Positions 24,617 to 33,829 of a stretch of DNA of 41,424 nucleotides are shown here, piece after piece; the first letter of the stretch is position 1, and every line of letters begins with the position of its first letter. The notes under the pieces are model-generated. The model ran no database searches and had not been told where the DNA came from. It saw nothing but the letters and a program-made list of their open reading frames with translations. The position numbers were made by a program, and so were the translations under genes. Origin of the DNA: an uncultured Ruminococcus sp. (lineage in GTDB: Bacteria; Bacillota; Clostridia; Oscillospirales; Acutalibacteraceae); the NCBI GenBank assembly GCA_902796225.1, contig CADBOO010000020.1:1-41424 (forward strand). The letters run 5' to 3'.

Positions 24617-27600
24617 TTATACAATAGGTTGGTTGATGGGGTAGCCGTCGTCAAAATCGGCAAGATACCGCTGGATGCGGGTCGCGTCAAGGATGGTGAT
24701 CCCTTCGCCGGTGATATCGGCGGCTTCTTTGTCGATATCCGCATCGGTCACGAGGCTTGCAAGCCAGCGCTGGATGCGGGTCGCGTCAAGAATGGTGACA
24801 GAGCCGTCCATGTCGGCGTCGCCGAGCAGACGCGGTTTTGTGCCGGACTCGTTTCCTTCGACGACGATGTAGTTGATGGCGACCTCGCCGCCGGAGGGCT
24901 TATCGGCGGTGTTGCCGCCGCTGACGGTGGTCATGTCGACGGGTACCAGCCGCAGGATCAGGTTGTCCTGATCGGCTGCCGCCGCAGGGAGGGTGGTCCT
25001 GTTGAGATAGGCGGTGAGGACCTTGCGCTGTTCGGAGGTGATCGTAAGCTGATCGCCGGTATCGGTGAAGGTCGTGCCGTCGGTGGAATACTGCAGCTTC
25101 CAGTTGGCGGGCGCTTTATTGGAGCCTGCAAGGTATGCGGTGAACTTGATGTTGTAGTAGCCCTTGGTGGAAACGGCGACCTGGATGTAGGGTGTTCCCC
25201 AAAGGTTGTTTTTGCCTGCCGCCATGATCGGGGTCATCGCGTTGCCGGCAGGACCGTATTCGGGAGCGCTCCATTCGAGCGCGCGCATATTGCTGCCGTC
25301 GACGGTCATCGAGAGTGTACCCTTGCCTTCGGTGGCGGCGTAGCCGTTGTCGCCGGAGCCGTACTCGGAGAGCTTGTCGCCCTCGGTCTTGTCGGTATCG
25401 TCAAACACCCATGCAGCGATCGCGTTGCCGAGATCCAGCCCGGGCTTGGGGTAGACGGGAGTCGCGGGAGCGGTGGGTTCTTCTGTCGGAGCTTGTGTCG
25501 GAGCTGCGGTCGGTTCGGTTGTGGGACCTTCGGTAGGCGGCTCTGTCGGCGCTTCTGTCGGCGGGATCTCGGGGGTGTACTTACTGATGTACTGAGAACT
25601 GATCCACGCGGCGCGGGAGGTCGTCCAATCCATCATGTAGTCGAACTGGCCGTCGAAGGTGTACTGGTCATAGGAGGTCGCCCTGCTGTCCTGCGTGAGG
25701 TTGACGCCGGTGACCTGACCGTAGGCGTTCTTGGTGTATGTCGCGCGGTACTGCTTGACAGAGCTGTGATCGGCGATCCAGCCGGAGTTGGTATAGAGCG
25801 CCCAGATCTTGTAGTTCATCGCGGCAGAACCTTTGATGATGCCGCGGTAGACGTCGGAGGAATACAGATATCCGCTGTTGACGCCGGTGGAGGTCAGCTT
25901 GTCGATCGCGGGAACGAATTTTTCGAACCAGACGGTATAGACCCTGTTCATCACGGCGGTATTCTTTGCGGAGGTGACGAGGAAATTCGCGTTGCTGTTC
26001 TTTATCGTCGACCACCAGCCGGAGGGAAGGGTGTAGTCGTTGCAGTTCATGCGGCGCAGATCGTTTTCGACGCCGTTGGCGTTGCCCAGCGAATTGTCGT
26101 AGTCCCATACGGGAGATGCGAAGAATTTATATGTGCCGTTTGCGTCGGGCTTATAGGTCAAGAAGAAGGAACCGGAACCGCTGTCCCAGTTTTTGCCCAG
26201 CTCGTTGATCAGGTAGACCTTTGCGAGGGAATCGAGATCGATGTAATCGCCGGTGTCGGCGGCGTTGGAGCTGAGCTTGTTCCACATGGCGTTGAATTTG
26301 CCTTTGATATATCCGCGCACGGCGGCGATATTGGGATCGTTCGCCTCAAGCTCGGGGGATTTCATCGTGAGGTTGTTGCCGTTGCTGACGGAGAAATGGA
26401 AATCGTCGGCATTGGGCGCGGGGTCGATCTCGGCGACAAAGGAGAAGTCGGACTTCACGCCGCCGGTCGTCTTGTCGAGATAATCGTCGGAGGCGATATC
26501 GGGCATGAGAGAGTTTTTGCCGACCTCGATCTTCTGGCACATCTGATAGGTGCCCTGATAGGTGCCGTTGGTGTACAGGTCGATGATGCGGCTGTCGGAC
26601 GCGTAGGGAACGCCTACCTCGTCGGACATATCATAGAGGATGCGGTTGCGCGCCATGGCGGCGTCCTGGAAGTTGGAGATCAGCGAGAATTTTTTGCACT
26701 TGGGCATACCGGCGACGGAGAGCGCCTCGGTGAAGGTGACGTTGAAGCCCTTCTTGTCGGCGTTCCACGAGGTGTTGCCGCGGCCCTTCATCTTTTTGAC
26801 CTGCGCGTTGGTCAGGGTGCCGTTCGGGTTGGTGATCGCGCCGGTGCCGGCGACGGAATTCTCTTTGTTCTGCTGCAGATAGGTGAAGAAATCCATGCCG
26901 TCGAAGTCTTCCGTGTTGTTGACGAAGAGGGCGGATTCGGCGGTGGAGAACATGAATCTGACGGGGCGGGTCGTCCTGCCGGAACGGAATGTATATTCAT
27001 GATCCGCCGAGGGCTTGAATTCAAAGATCGACTTGGCGGGGATGTTCAGCGAGTCGAGGGTCGCCGTATCGGAATAAGAGCTGTACATCTCGACGGTATC
27101 GCCTTCCTTGATCGAAGAGGGCAGGAACAAATAACAGGTGCCGTCGATGCTGTACCATTTGATCCAGGCTTCGGTATCTTTATTGCCGGCGTCCGCGTGT
27201 GCGAACAGGCAATTCGGCGCTTCGGCGGTGATCGAAGAAGTGCCGACGGTGATGGTGCCGCTGACGCTTTCTTTGCTGAGCAGCTCGCCGGTCTGCCAGT
27301 GGGTCGCGGTCAGATTTGCCGTGACCTGATAGACGCCGTTTTCTGTCGGGGTGAAGGTGTAGGCGTCGCCGTCGATAACCTTGCTGTCGTTGATCAGGAT
27401 CTCACAGGCGATATCTGCGCTGTCGGGAACAGAGCTGCAGGTGACGCCGATCGTAAAGCTGTCGCCGACCTCGCCTTTTGTTGCGGAGAGGCTGAGCTTT
27501 GCGCCGATCGCAAAGCTGTAGGTGGAGGTCAGGTAGCCGGTGTTTGACCAGTCGGTGACAACGGCGGTGTTTTTGCCGGATGAATAGTCGGAGGCGGTGA

Positions 27601-27994
27601 TCGCGACGGTCTCGTTCCACAGCTTTTGCTCGGTGCCGCGCCAGAAGCGCATCACGGTCGCGCCCGCGTCGGCAGCGGTGACGGTGTATTTGTATACGCC
27701 GAGGGAGCTGTCATAGGACACGCCGGTGACGGGATGATACTTCGTTTTATCCGCGTCGGCGATGACGACGGACTTGTCGCCGTTATCCGCGCGCGTAGCG
27801 TCGGTGAAGTTGGCGTAAAACGTTGCCGGGGAGGATCCGTCGCTGCTCAAAGTCCACTGCGGAGGGTTTTCGACCTTGAAATACAGGACGTCGCCTTCCT
27901 GAAAACTGTCTGCTGCTGCGGTGCTCAGTGAAAAGACCGTTGCGGCGGAGAGGATCAGGAGAAGCGCGAGGGTGAGAGAGAGGAACTTCTTCAT
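24617..27994 (-). CDS. Secreted CotH-family kinase with PT linker and C-terminal dockerin
   Basis: This 1125-residue exported protein has a signal peptide (MKKFLSLTLALLLIL...STAAA), Ig/carbohydrate-binding-like N-terminal modules (about 30-260), and a CotH domain (about 350-780) with KGRGNTSW (near 403), RNRILYDMSDEVG and the Asp motif VWDYDNSLGN (near 628). A Thr/Pro linker (about 806-851) and a jelly-roll-like module follow. The end is a type I dockerin with tandem ILDATRIQR repeats. CotH proteins are atypical protein kinases; in anaerobes dockerin-CotH proteins attach to cellulosome-type scaffolds via cohesins. The second dockerin calcium loop is degenerate. The ATG at 27994 has AAGGAG 7 nt away; ATGs at 28000 and 28012 do not fit. 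Confidence 0.9.
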   Translation of the reverse strand: MKKFLSLTLALLLILSAATVFSLSTAAADSFQEGDVLYFKVENPPQWTLSSDGSSPATFYANFTDATRADNGDKSVVIADADKTKYHPVTGVSYDSSLGVYKYTVTAADAGATVMRFWRGTEQKLWNETVAITASDYSSGKNTAVVTDWSNTGYLTSTYSFAIGAKLSLSATKGEVGDSFTIGVTCSSVPDSADIACEILINDSKVIDGDAYTFTPTENGVYQVTANLTATHWQTGELLSKESVSGTITVGTSSITAEAPNCLFAHADAGNKDTEAWIKWYSIDGTCYLFLPSSIKEGDTVEMYSSYSDTATLDSLNIPAKSIFEFKPSADHEYTFRSGRTTRPVRFMFSTAESALFVNNTEDFDGMDFFTYLQQNKENSVAGTGAITNPNGTLTNAQVKKMKGRGNTSWNADKKGFNVTFTEALSVAGMPKCKKFSLISNFQDAAMARNRILYDMSDEVGVPYASDSRIIDLYTNGTYQGTYQMCQKIEVGKNSLMPDIASDDYLDKTTGGVKSDFSFVAEIDPAPNADDFHFSVSNGNNLTMKSPELEANDPNIAAVRGYIKGKFNAMWNKLSSNAADTGDYIDLDSLAKVYLINELGKNWDSGSGSFFLTYKPDANGTYKFFASPVWDYDNSLGNANGVENDLRRMNCNDYTLPSGWWSTIKNSNANFLVTSAKNTAVMNRVYTVWFEKFVPAIDKLTSTGVNSGYLYSSDVYRGIIKGSAAMNYKIWALYTNSGWIADHSSVKQYRATYTKNAYGQVTGVNLTQDSRATSYDQYTFDGQFDYMMDWTTSRAAWISSQYISKYTPEIPPTEAPTEPPTEGPTTEPTAAPTQAPTEEPTAPATPVYPKPGLDLGNAIAAWVFDDTDKTEGDKLSEYGSGDNGYAATEGKGTLSMTVDGSNMRALEWSAPEYGPAGNAMTPIMAAGKNNLWGTPYIQVAVSTKGYYNIKFTAYLAGSNKAPANWKLQYSTDGTTFTDTGDQLTITSEQRKVLTAYLNRTTLPAAAADQDNLILRLVPVDMTTVSGGNTADKPSGGEVAINYIVVEGNESGTKPRLLGDADMDGSVTILDATRIQRWLASLVTDADIDKEAADITGEGITILDATRIQRYLADFDDGYPINQPIV

Positions 27995-28171
27995 AAACAT
28001 TCTCCTTTTCAATAATAATGCGGGAAAATTTGCTACAGTTCAATTGTATAATAATTCACATGGATTTGCCACCTTTATTATCACCAAAAATAAAATTGTT
28101 TTTTGGAATAAATGACAAAAAAAGGGAATTAGGAGGATAAAAAATGGGAAGTTAGATAAGGAAAGGGAAGG

Positions 28172-28200
28172 TTGCAAAGAGGGAAGATTTGTACTATACT
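28172..28200 (+). promoter_or_regulatory. ribF promoter
   Basis: TTGCAA (28172-28177), a 17-nt spacer and TATACT (28195-28200) lie 42 nt before the ribF start. No FMN riboswitch is visible between promoter and gene. Confidence 0.75.
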
Positions 28201-28242
28201 TAATTGGAAGAGGAACGAATCTGAACGACGGTTGGTGACATC

Positions 28243-29172
28243 TTGAGGATTTTTAACAGCATTGAAGAATACGCGAAAACAGGATATCAAAGCAGGGTCG
28301 CGCTGGGATTCTTTGACGGCGTGCATCTGGGTCACCGCGCGGTGATCCATGAGATCGTCGCGGACAAAGGCGGCGATCGAGCCGTCGTGCTGACGTTCAG
28401 AGAAAGTCCCGCAAAGCTGCTCTCTGAGGAAGACGTCCCGCTGATCACCGATAACCGGCGAAAAGCGGAACTGATGGACGAGCTGGGCGTCGACGCGGTG
28501 ATCTTTGCGGACTTCGGTCAGATCAAAGAAACGGATGCAGAGGATTTTGTCCGCGGCGTGCTGGTCAGACAGCTTCGTGCAAAAAAGGTCAGCTGCGGGT
28601 ATAATTACCGGTTCGGTAAAGGCGGCAAAGGCGATATTGCGACCCTTGAAAGGCTATGTGGAGAGCTTGGGATCGGGCTGAGCGTGTGTCAGCCGGTCGA
28701 CTGCGGCGGGCAGGCGGTATCGTCCTCGGCGGTGCGCGAGCTGCTGCAAAGCGGAAGGATCGCCGATGCAAACCGGATGTTGGGCAGCGCCTACAGCGTG
28801 CGCGGTCGGATCGACAGCGGGAATCATATCGGGACGACGATGGGCTTTCCGACCGTGAATCTTGCGATCGAAAACGGGCTGGTCGTGCCGAAGCGCGGGG
28901 TCTATGCGTCGCGGGTGACGATCGGCTCGGAATGCTATCGCGGCGCGACGAACATCGGCGTGCATCCGACGGTCGGCGAAAACGAGACGCCGCTGTGCGA
29001 GACGTTTTTGCTCGATTACCGCGGCGAGGAACTGCGCGGAGAATATGCAGTCTGTGAACCGGTCGCGTTCATCCGGGACGAGAAAAAGTTTGTGTCGGTG
29101 GACGCACTGACGGAGCAAATCAGCAGGGATATAGAAGCGATCAAAAAAGTGATGGATGCAGGGAATCCATAA
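28243..29172 (+). CDS. ribF: Bifunctional riboflavin kinase / FAD synthetase
   Basis: In 309 residues this makes FMN from riboflavin and FAD from FMN. The N-terminal adenylyltransferase has LGFFDGVHLGHRAVI (about 21-35) and later GYNYRFGKGGKGD and SSSAVREL. The C-terminal kinase has GNHIGTTMGFPTVNL, RGVYASRV and GVHPTVGENE. The start appears to be TTG at 28243 with a weak GGTG site; no better start keeps the full first domain. FAD and FMN made here would serve MnmG and the Rnf flavoproteins. Confidence 0.93.
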   Translation: MRIFNSIEEYAKTGYQSRVALGFFDGVHLGHRAVIHEIVADKGGDRAVVLTFRESPAKLLSEEDVPLITDNRRKAELMDELGVDAVIFADFGQIKETDAEDFVRGVLVRQLRAKKVSCGYNYRFGKGGKGDIATLERLCGELGIGLSVCQPVDCGGQAVSSSAVRELLQSGRIADANRMLGSAYSVRGRIDSGNHIGTTMGFPTVNLAIENGLVVPKRGVYASRVTIGSECYRGATNIGVHPTVGENETPLCETFLLDYRGEELRGEYAVCEPVAFIRDEKKFVSVDALTEQISRDIEAIKKVMDAGNP

Positions 29173-29223
29173 AAACCCGACTGTCTGATCGGGCTGTTAT
29201 CAGTTGAAAAAAGGGATAAAAAG

Positions 29224-29245
29224 CGGGCTGTCGGATGACAGCCCG
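29224..29245 (-). terminator. Intrinsic terminator after yfhO
   Basis: CGGGCTGTC and GACAGCCCG form a 9-bp stem with a 4-nt loop. On the minus strand CTTTTTATCCCTTTTTTC follows. It lies about 20 nt after the yfhO stop and may also stop ribF transcripts coming the other way. Confidence 0.8.
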
Positions 29246-29262
29246 TTAATATTTATTTGCTG

Positions 29263-32200
29263 TTATTCTGCTGTGTCGCCGGATTTGTCCGGATCGTCAT
29301 CATCGGCGTCTTCGTCCGATTCTGTTACCGGTCCGGCGGTTTCGACCAATACGGTTTTATCGAAATCGTCATCTTCGTCGTCAAGGCGTTGGGTTGCCGC
29401 GTCGTCGTTCGCTGCATCCGGGACGTCGTCGGGACTGTCGTCCGTGACGAGTGCTGCGGGTTCGTCGTCGCTTCCGGCAGAAACATCATCGGAGGGAGTC
29501 GAATCCTTTTTGTGCGGCAGAACGGCGGTCACCTTTGCCGTTGCCTTCTTCCAGATCGGAAGAAGGCGTTTTTTCTGCCATAAGGCAAGGATCATCAGGA
29601 TGAAGATGAACAGTCCGAGCAGCGAGATGATAACGCCGCCCTTGAAGCCCTCGGGCGAATACTTCAGCTCGATCTTGTGTTCGCCCGCGGTGAGCTTAAA
29701 GCAGAGCATCGCCCCGCCGACGGGAGTGATCTCGACCTCTTTGCCGTCGACATATGCGTGCCAGCCGGTCACATAGGGGATCGAGGTGTAGAAGAGTCCG
29801 TCCTCGGCAACGTCGATGGTACCGGAGATCGCGTCGCCCGTAACGGTATCCGCTTTGAGAACGGAACGGCTGAAGAGCGCATAGGCATTCTCGAACATCG
29901 CATCATTGAGCATGATGATATTGCAGGTCACGGTACCGGAGGAATTGTTGGTGATCTTTGCCTCTGCCTTGATCACGTCGCCCTTGTTGACGTTGCCGAC
30001 CATCATGATCAGCGGGCGCTTTGTGCCGTAATGTCCGACGTAGTTGTTGTTGATGTAGAGGTTGGTGTCTTCGACGCCGTAGCCTTCGACGTATGCCATC
30101 GCGGTGCCGGCATGGGTCGCGGTCGCGGACAGCGTACAGGAGGAGGCGTTGCTGAAGGTGAATTTGTTATCCACCGTCTTGTTGACGTCGGTATTGTCAG
30201 CGGTGGGATTGACATCGAGCTGTTCGTACAGATCGCCGTCGAGTCCGGTCGCAAGACGGAAAAATGCGTTCTGGTTATCGACGGGATTTTCCGTTACGGG
30301 GACCGTATCGGAGGTGAATGTGGTGTGCGCGACCTTGTTGATGAAGCCGACCGGATCGCTTGCGTCATATTTGAGCAGATCCTCGTTGACCATAAAGCCC
30401 ATCGGGATATAGTAACGGTTCTGCATGACGATCGCCGGAGTGCCGCCGCCCTTTGGACCGTCGGCGACATAGATCTTGTCGTAATGGACCTGATCGGCGT
30501 AATTGCCGTAGTAGGGATCGATCAGGTATTTGATGTTGAGCATCATGTCCGTGAACGGCGAGCTTTGCATATAGGAATAACGGTTGGATGCGATCCAGCC
30601 GCAGATGCCGAATTTTTCCATATAATTGGTGATCGGCATGTTGACCATCGAGTTGAACATGGATATACCGTTGACAGTGTTGAGCGCGTCGTCGTTAAGG
30701 GTATGATAGCGGGTGAACTCGGTGCGGGCGAGGTCGGTGTTATCCTTCTCGAGCTGTTTGACATAGTCCACGCACTGGGCGGTGCTGGTCGTACCCAACG
30801 GATATGAGGTCGCGTCGGTGACGGATACGGTGCGCACGCCGGTGGTTGCGGAGAAGAGTCCCTCAAAGAGCGCCAGCAATACCAAAACCAGTGAAAGCGC
30901 GGTTTTGAAGATCACGTTGTTGACGTTGAAGCGGGACAGCATCAGCAGGACGATCAGGGTGACCGCAATAATGAAAATCACCGTGAAGGTCGTGGTGAGG
31001 GAATCTGCGTTCGCTTCCGGGGTGACCTCCGCCTGAGGGACCTGTGTGTTGTCGGGCGTCTTGAGCAGCGAGGGATCGATCTTTTTGATAAAGTCGCGGA
31101 AGAAAAACAGCGATGCGACGGATACGCCGATCACGCCGATGACGGTCACCAGCCGCGGGAGCTGTTCGCGCAGAACGTACAGCAGGATCCATGCCGCGAG
31201 CATCATGCCGATCCATCCGGACAGGTAGATCGGGTCGACCTCAGACTGTCCCTCCTCCGTCGCCTTGAACAGCGCGGAAACCGTTACGTTTGCGTCTTTG
31301 AAATAAATTCCGGCGATATAGAGATAGACGAAGAAGCCGGCGATCGCGGCGATGACGGAACCGAGCTTGACATAGTCGATATACATGAACACCCTGAACG
31401 CCATGTAGATCAGTACGAACGACCACAGGAATGAGAAGCGGTAGGGCAGCATATTCGGAAAATGGAAGCCGTGCCAGATATAATCGAGCTGGCGGATGAC
31501 AAAGCTTGTCAAAAAGAACAGCAGCAGGAATCCGCAGAACAGACGCTCGCGCAGCTTGATCTTTGCGCAGAACAAAAAGAGGATCGCGAGGAAGATCGTG
31601 ATCACGCCGGTGTAGACGTTCGGCAGACCTTCCTTGGCGGTCGGCTGGACAAAGGCGACCGAGTTGGAGATCGTCTTGCAGATACCCTCCAGCACGCCGG
31701 CAAAATCAGGCGTCGAGCCGATATTGACCGCGAATTTTTCGGGGAAGGAATTCGACGACGAATAGGCGTGACCGAGCGCAAAATACGCGGGCAGGGTCAG
31801 GATCGCGGTCATCATAACCGCGACGATCGAACAGCCCGCCATCTTGAAAAAGTTTTTGACGATCTGTTTGATTCCCTTGTACTCGACGATGGTGTAGCCG
31901 ACGCAGATCAGCGCCACCGCGATGCAGATGAACAGTCCGATGTAGTAATTCGCGAGGACCGACAGCGCCAGTGAGATGATGTAGAGCTTGAATTTGCCTT
32001 TTTTCAGCAGCGCGAACGTGCCTGCCGCAACCAGCGGCAGCAGCGCGACCGAATCCAGCCAGATGATATTCCAGTAGTAGCCCATGATGAAGGCGCATAG
32101 GGCATACATAACGCCGAACGCGGTGATGGACAGGTCTTTTCTGCCGAAGGAGATACGGATGAACAGGGAATAGAACATTCCCGCAAGACCGATCTTGACG

Positions 32201-32652
32201 CAGGTGATGATAAAGAAGAACTCACGGAGATGATTGGCAGGCACCATTACCGAGAAGAAATTCAGCGGGCTTGCCAGATAATAGGCGAACAGCGCGACAT
32301 AGTTGGTGCCGCCGCCGGACGTCCATGACCACAAGAGGGATTCGCCGGCCTTGAGCTTTGACTGGTAGTCGACCAAAAACGGATAATACTGGTGCCACAG
32401 GTCGGTAACGAGAATCTGCTTTGTTCCGTAAGGCGCGACGCCCATGACCTTGAACGCGAAAAACATCAGAAGAAAGGGGATCAGGAACGCCAGCAGCACA
32501 TAGAGCAGGTAAGCGTATTTATCGATAAACGTCTGCTTGCGGAGCGTGGGCGGGGTATGGGACGGCTTTTTGAGGCTGTCTTTGAAAAATGATTTGACCC
32601 GATCTCCCCATGATGAAACGGGTTTTGAAGGGGTATAGGTGGTTTCAGACAT
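29263..32652 (-). CDS. yfhO: YfhO-family membrane glycosyltransferase with acidic tail
   Basis: This 1129-residue polytopic protein is of the YfhO family (GT-C fold). About a dozen hydrophobic helices lie between residues 48 and 620, an extracellular beta-rich domain follows (about 640-985), and a last helix lies near 1000-1025. The first outer loop has DLWHQYYPF, the family's catalytic-type motif. In B. subtilis YfhO transfers a sugar from undecaprenyl phosphate to lipoteichoic acid after CsbB makes it and GtcA helps flip it. The GT2 and gtrA genes next door fit that set. An Asp/Glu/Thr-rich tail of about 80 residues (1048-1129) is added. AGGAGA precedes the ATG. Confidence 0.88.
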   Translation of the reverse strand: MSETTYTPSKPVSSWGDRVKSFFKDSLKKPSHTPPTLRKQTFIDKYAYLLYVLLAFLIPFLLMFFAFKVMGVAPYGTKQILVTDLWHQYYPFLVDYQSKLKAGESLLWSWTSGGGTNYVALFAYYLASPLNFFSVMVPANHLREFFFIITCVKIGLAGMFYSLFIRISFGRKDLSITAFGVMYALCAFIMGYYWNIIWLDSVALLPLVAAGTFALLKKGKFKLYIISLALSVLANYYIGLFICIAVALICVGYTIVEYKGIKQIVKNFFKMAGCSIVAVMMTAILTLPAYFALGHAYSSSNSFPEKFAVNIGSTPDFAGVLEGICKTISNSVAFVQPTAKEGLPNVYTGVITIFLAILFLFCAKIKLRERLFCGFLLLFFLTSFVIRQLDYIWHGFHFPNMLPYRFSFLWSFVLIYMAFRVFMYIDYVKLGSVIAAIAGFFVYLYIAGIYFKDANVTVSALFKATEEGQSEVDPIYLSGWIGMMLAAWILLYVLREQLPRLVTVIGVIGVSVASLFFFRDFIKKIDPSLLKTPDNTQVPQAEVTPEANADSLTTTFTVIFIIAVTLIVLLMLSRFNVNNVIFKTALSLVLVLLALFEGLFSATTGVRTVSVTDATSYPLGTTSTAQCVDYVKQLEKDNTDLARTEFTRYHTLNDDALNTVNGISMFNSMVNMPITNYMEKFGICGWIASNRYSYMQSSPFTDMMLNIKYLIDPYYGNYADQVHYDKIYVADGPKGGGTPAIVMQNRYYIPMGFMVNEDLLKYDASDPVGFINKVAHTTFTSDTVPVTENPVDNQNAFFRLATGLDGDLYEQLDVNPTADNTDVNKTVDNKFTFSNASSCTLSATATHAGTAMAYVEGYGVEDTNLYINNNYVGHYGTKRPLIMMVGNVNKGDVIKAEAKITNNSSGTVTCNIIMLNDAMFENAYALFSRSVLKADTVTGDAISGTIDVAEDGLFYTSIPYVTGWHAYVDGKEVEITPVGGAMLCFKLTAGEHKIELKYSPEGFKGGVIISLLGLFIFILMILALWQKKRLLPIWKKATAKVTAVLPHKKDSTPSDDVSAGSDDEPAALVTDDSPDDVPDAANDDAATQRLDDEDDDFDKTVLVETAGPVTESDEDADDDDPDKSGDTAE

Positions 32653-32713
32653 AGTCGGTTTCTCCTATCGACAGAATCAGCATCGGGTTTTTGCCGTGCT
32701 GACATAAATATTC

Positions 32714-32742
32714 AATATAATATTACCATGAAAGCGTGTCAA
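32714..32742 (-). promoter_or_regulatory. yfhO promoter
   Basis: On the minus strand a perfect TTGACA (32737-32742), a 17-nt spacer and TATATT (32714-32719) lie about 60 nt upstream of the yfhO ATG. Confidence 0.75.
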
Positions 32743-32786
32743 GGTAAACAGGTAAAACGCAATTTATTAAAATTTTTTCATTTTCA

Positions 32787-32815
32787 TTTACTTATGCATT
32801 TGTGTTTGTTATAAT
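32787..32815 (+). promoter_or_regulatory. Promoter of the GT2-gtrA pair
   Basis: TTTACT (32787-32792), a 17-nt spacer and a perfect TATAAT (32810-32815) lie 52 nt before the TTG start of the glycosyltransferase. It is divergent from, and 44 nt away from, the yfhO promoter. Confidence 0.7.
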
Positions 32816-32867
32816 AACTATATCTGGGGTCTGAAATATGACCGTACACAGGATAGAGGTGTAATAA

Positions 32868-33806
32868 TTGAAACTGATCGATATTATCGTACCCTGCTAT
32901 AATGAGGAAGAGGTCCTTCCGCTGTTTATCGAAGAGACCAACAAGGTGATCGCGACGATCCCCGACTATGACTTCCGCTATATTTTTGTCAACGACGGAT
33001 CAAAGGACAATACTCTGCGCGTTATGCGCGAGCTTGCCGCGAAGTATAACAACGCGAAGTACATTTCCTTTTCGCGCAATTTCGGTAAGGAATCCGCGAT
33101 GTATGCGGGGCTGGAGAATTCGACCGGCGACTATGTGATCGTAATGGACGCGGATCTGCAGCATCCGCCGGCAATGTTCCCGCAGATGATCGCGGGCGTT
33201 GAGGAAGGCTATGACTGCTGTGCGCTGTACAGAGCCAAGCAGAAGGGTGAGAGCAAGATAAGACAGCTGATCTCGAAGATGTTCTTCGGCTTTCAAAACA
33301 GGATCAGCGACGTCAAGATGCCCGACGGCGCGGTGGACTACCGCATCATGAGCCGCCAGATGGTGGACTCGATCGTCAAGCTGTGTGAAAAACAGCGTTT
33401 TTCGAAGGGTCTGTTCTGCTGGGTCGGGTATCAGACAAAGTGGATCGAATACGAAAACGTTGAGCGTACCGTCGGGACGACCAAATGGAGCTTCTGGGGC
33501 TTGTTCAAATATGCGCTGGACGGCATCACGAGCTTTTCGGTCACGCCGCTGCGGTTTATCGCGGTGCTGGGCTTTGTGATCTCAGCGCTGGCGTTCATCT
33601 GGATCATCATCACGCTGATCCAGACGCTGATCATGGGTATCGATGTGCCCGGTTATGTCACGACGCTGTGCGCCGTGCTGTTCATGGGCGGCATCATCGA
33701 GATGTCGGTCGGCGTGCTGGGCGAATATATCGGCAGGATCTATATCGAAGCGAAGGACAGACCGATCTATATTACGGCGGAAACAAATTTGGACAACGAT
33801 CAGTGA
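32868..33806 (+). CDS. Family 2 glycosyltransferase, CsbB/GtrB-like (polyprenyl-phosphate sugar synthase)
   Basis: In 312 residues: a GT-A domain with VPCYNEEE (8-15), NDGSKDNTL (42-50), SFSRNFGKE (67-75) and metal-binding DADLQHPP (94-101, with Asp94 and Asp96). Two C-terminal membrane helices follow (about 227-255 and 265-290). These enzymes link a nucleotide sugar to undecaprenyl phosphate on the cytoplasmic side. The start is TTG at 32868 with AGAGGTG 6-7 nt upstream. gtrA follows 23 nt later and yfhO is divergent. The sugar is not predictable. Confidence 0.92.
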   Translation: MKLIDIIVPCYNEEEVLPLFIEETNKVIATIPDYDFRYIFVNDGSKDNTLRVMRELAAKYNNAKYISFSRNFGKESAMYAGLENSTGDYVIVMDADLQHPPAMFPQMIAGVEEGYDCCALYRAKQKGESKIRQLISKMFFGFQNRISDVKMPDGAVDYRIMSRQMVDSIVKLCEKQRFSKGLFCWVGYQTKWIEYENVERTVGTTKWSFWGLFKYALDGITSFSVTPLRFIAVLGFVISALAFIWIIITLIQTLIMGIDVPGYVTTLCAVLFMGGIIEMSVGVLGEYIGRIYIEAKDRPIYITAETNLDNDQ

Positions 33807-33829
33807 TCGGGTTTGATTGAGGTTAGGTT

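Noticed and set aside
24485..27547. 1020-codon open frame on the plus strand opposite cotH
   Set aside because: It is antisense to a gene with clear signal peptide, CotH and dockerin motifs. Its predicted protein has no recognisable domain and is explained by the codon bias of the real gene.
28201..28242. FMN riboswitch upstream of ribF
   Set aside because: The leader is only about 40 nt after the promoter and shows none of the conserved RFN-element blocks.
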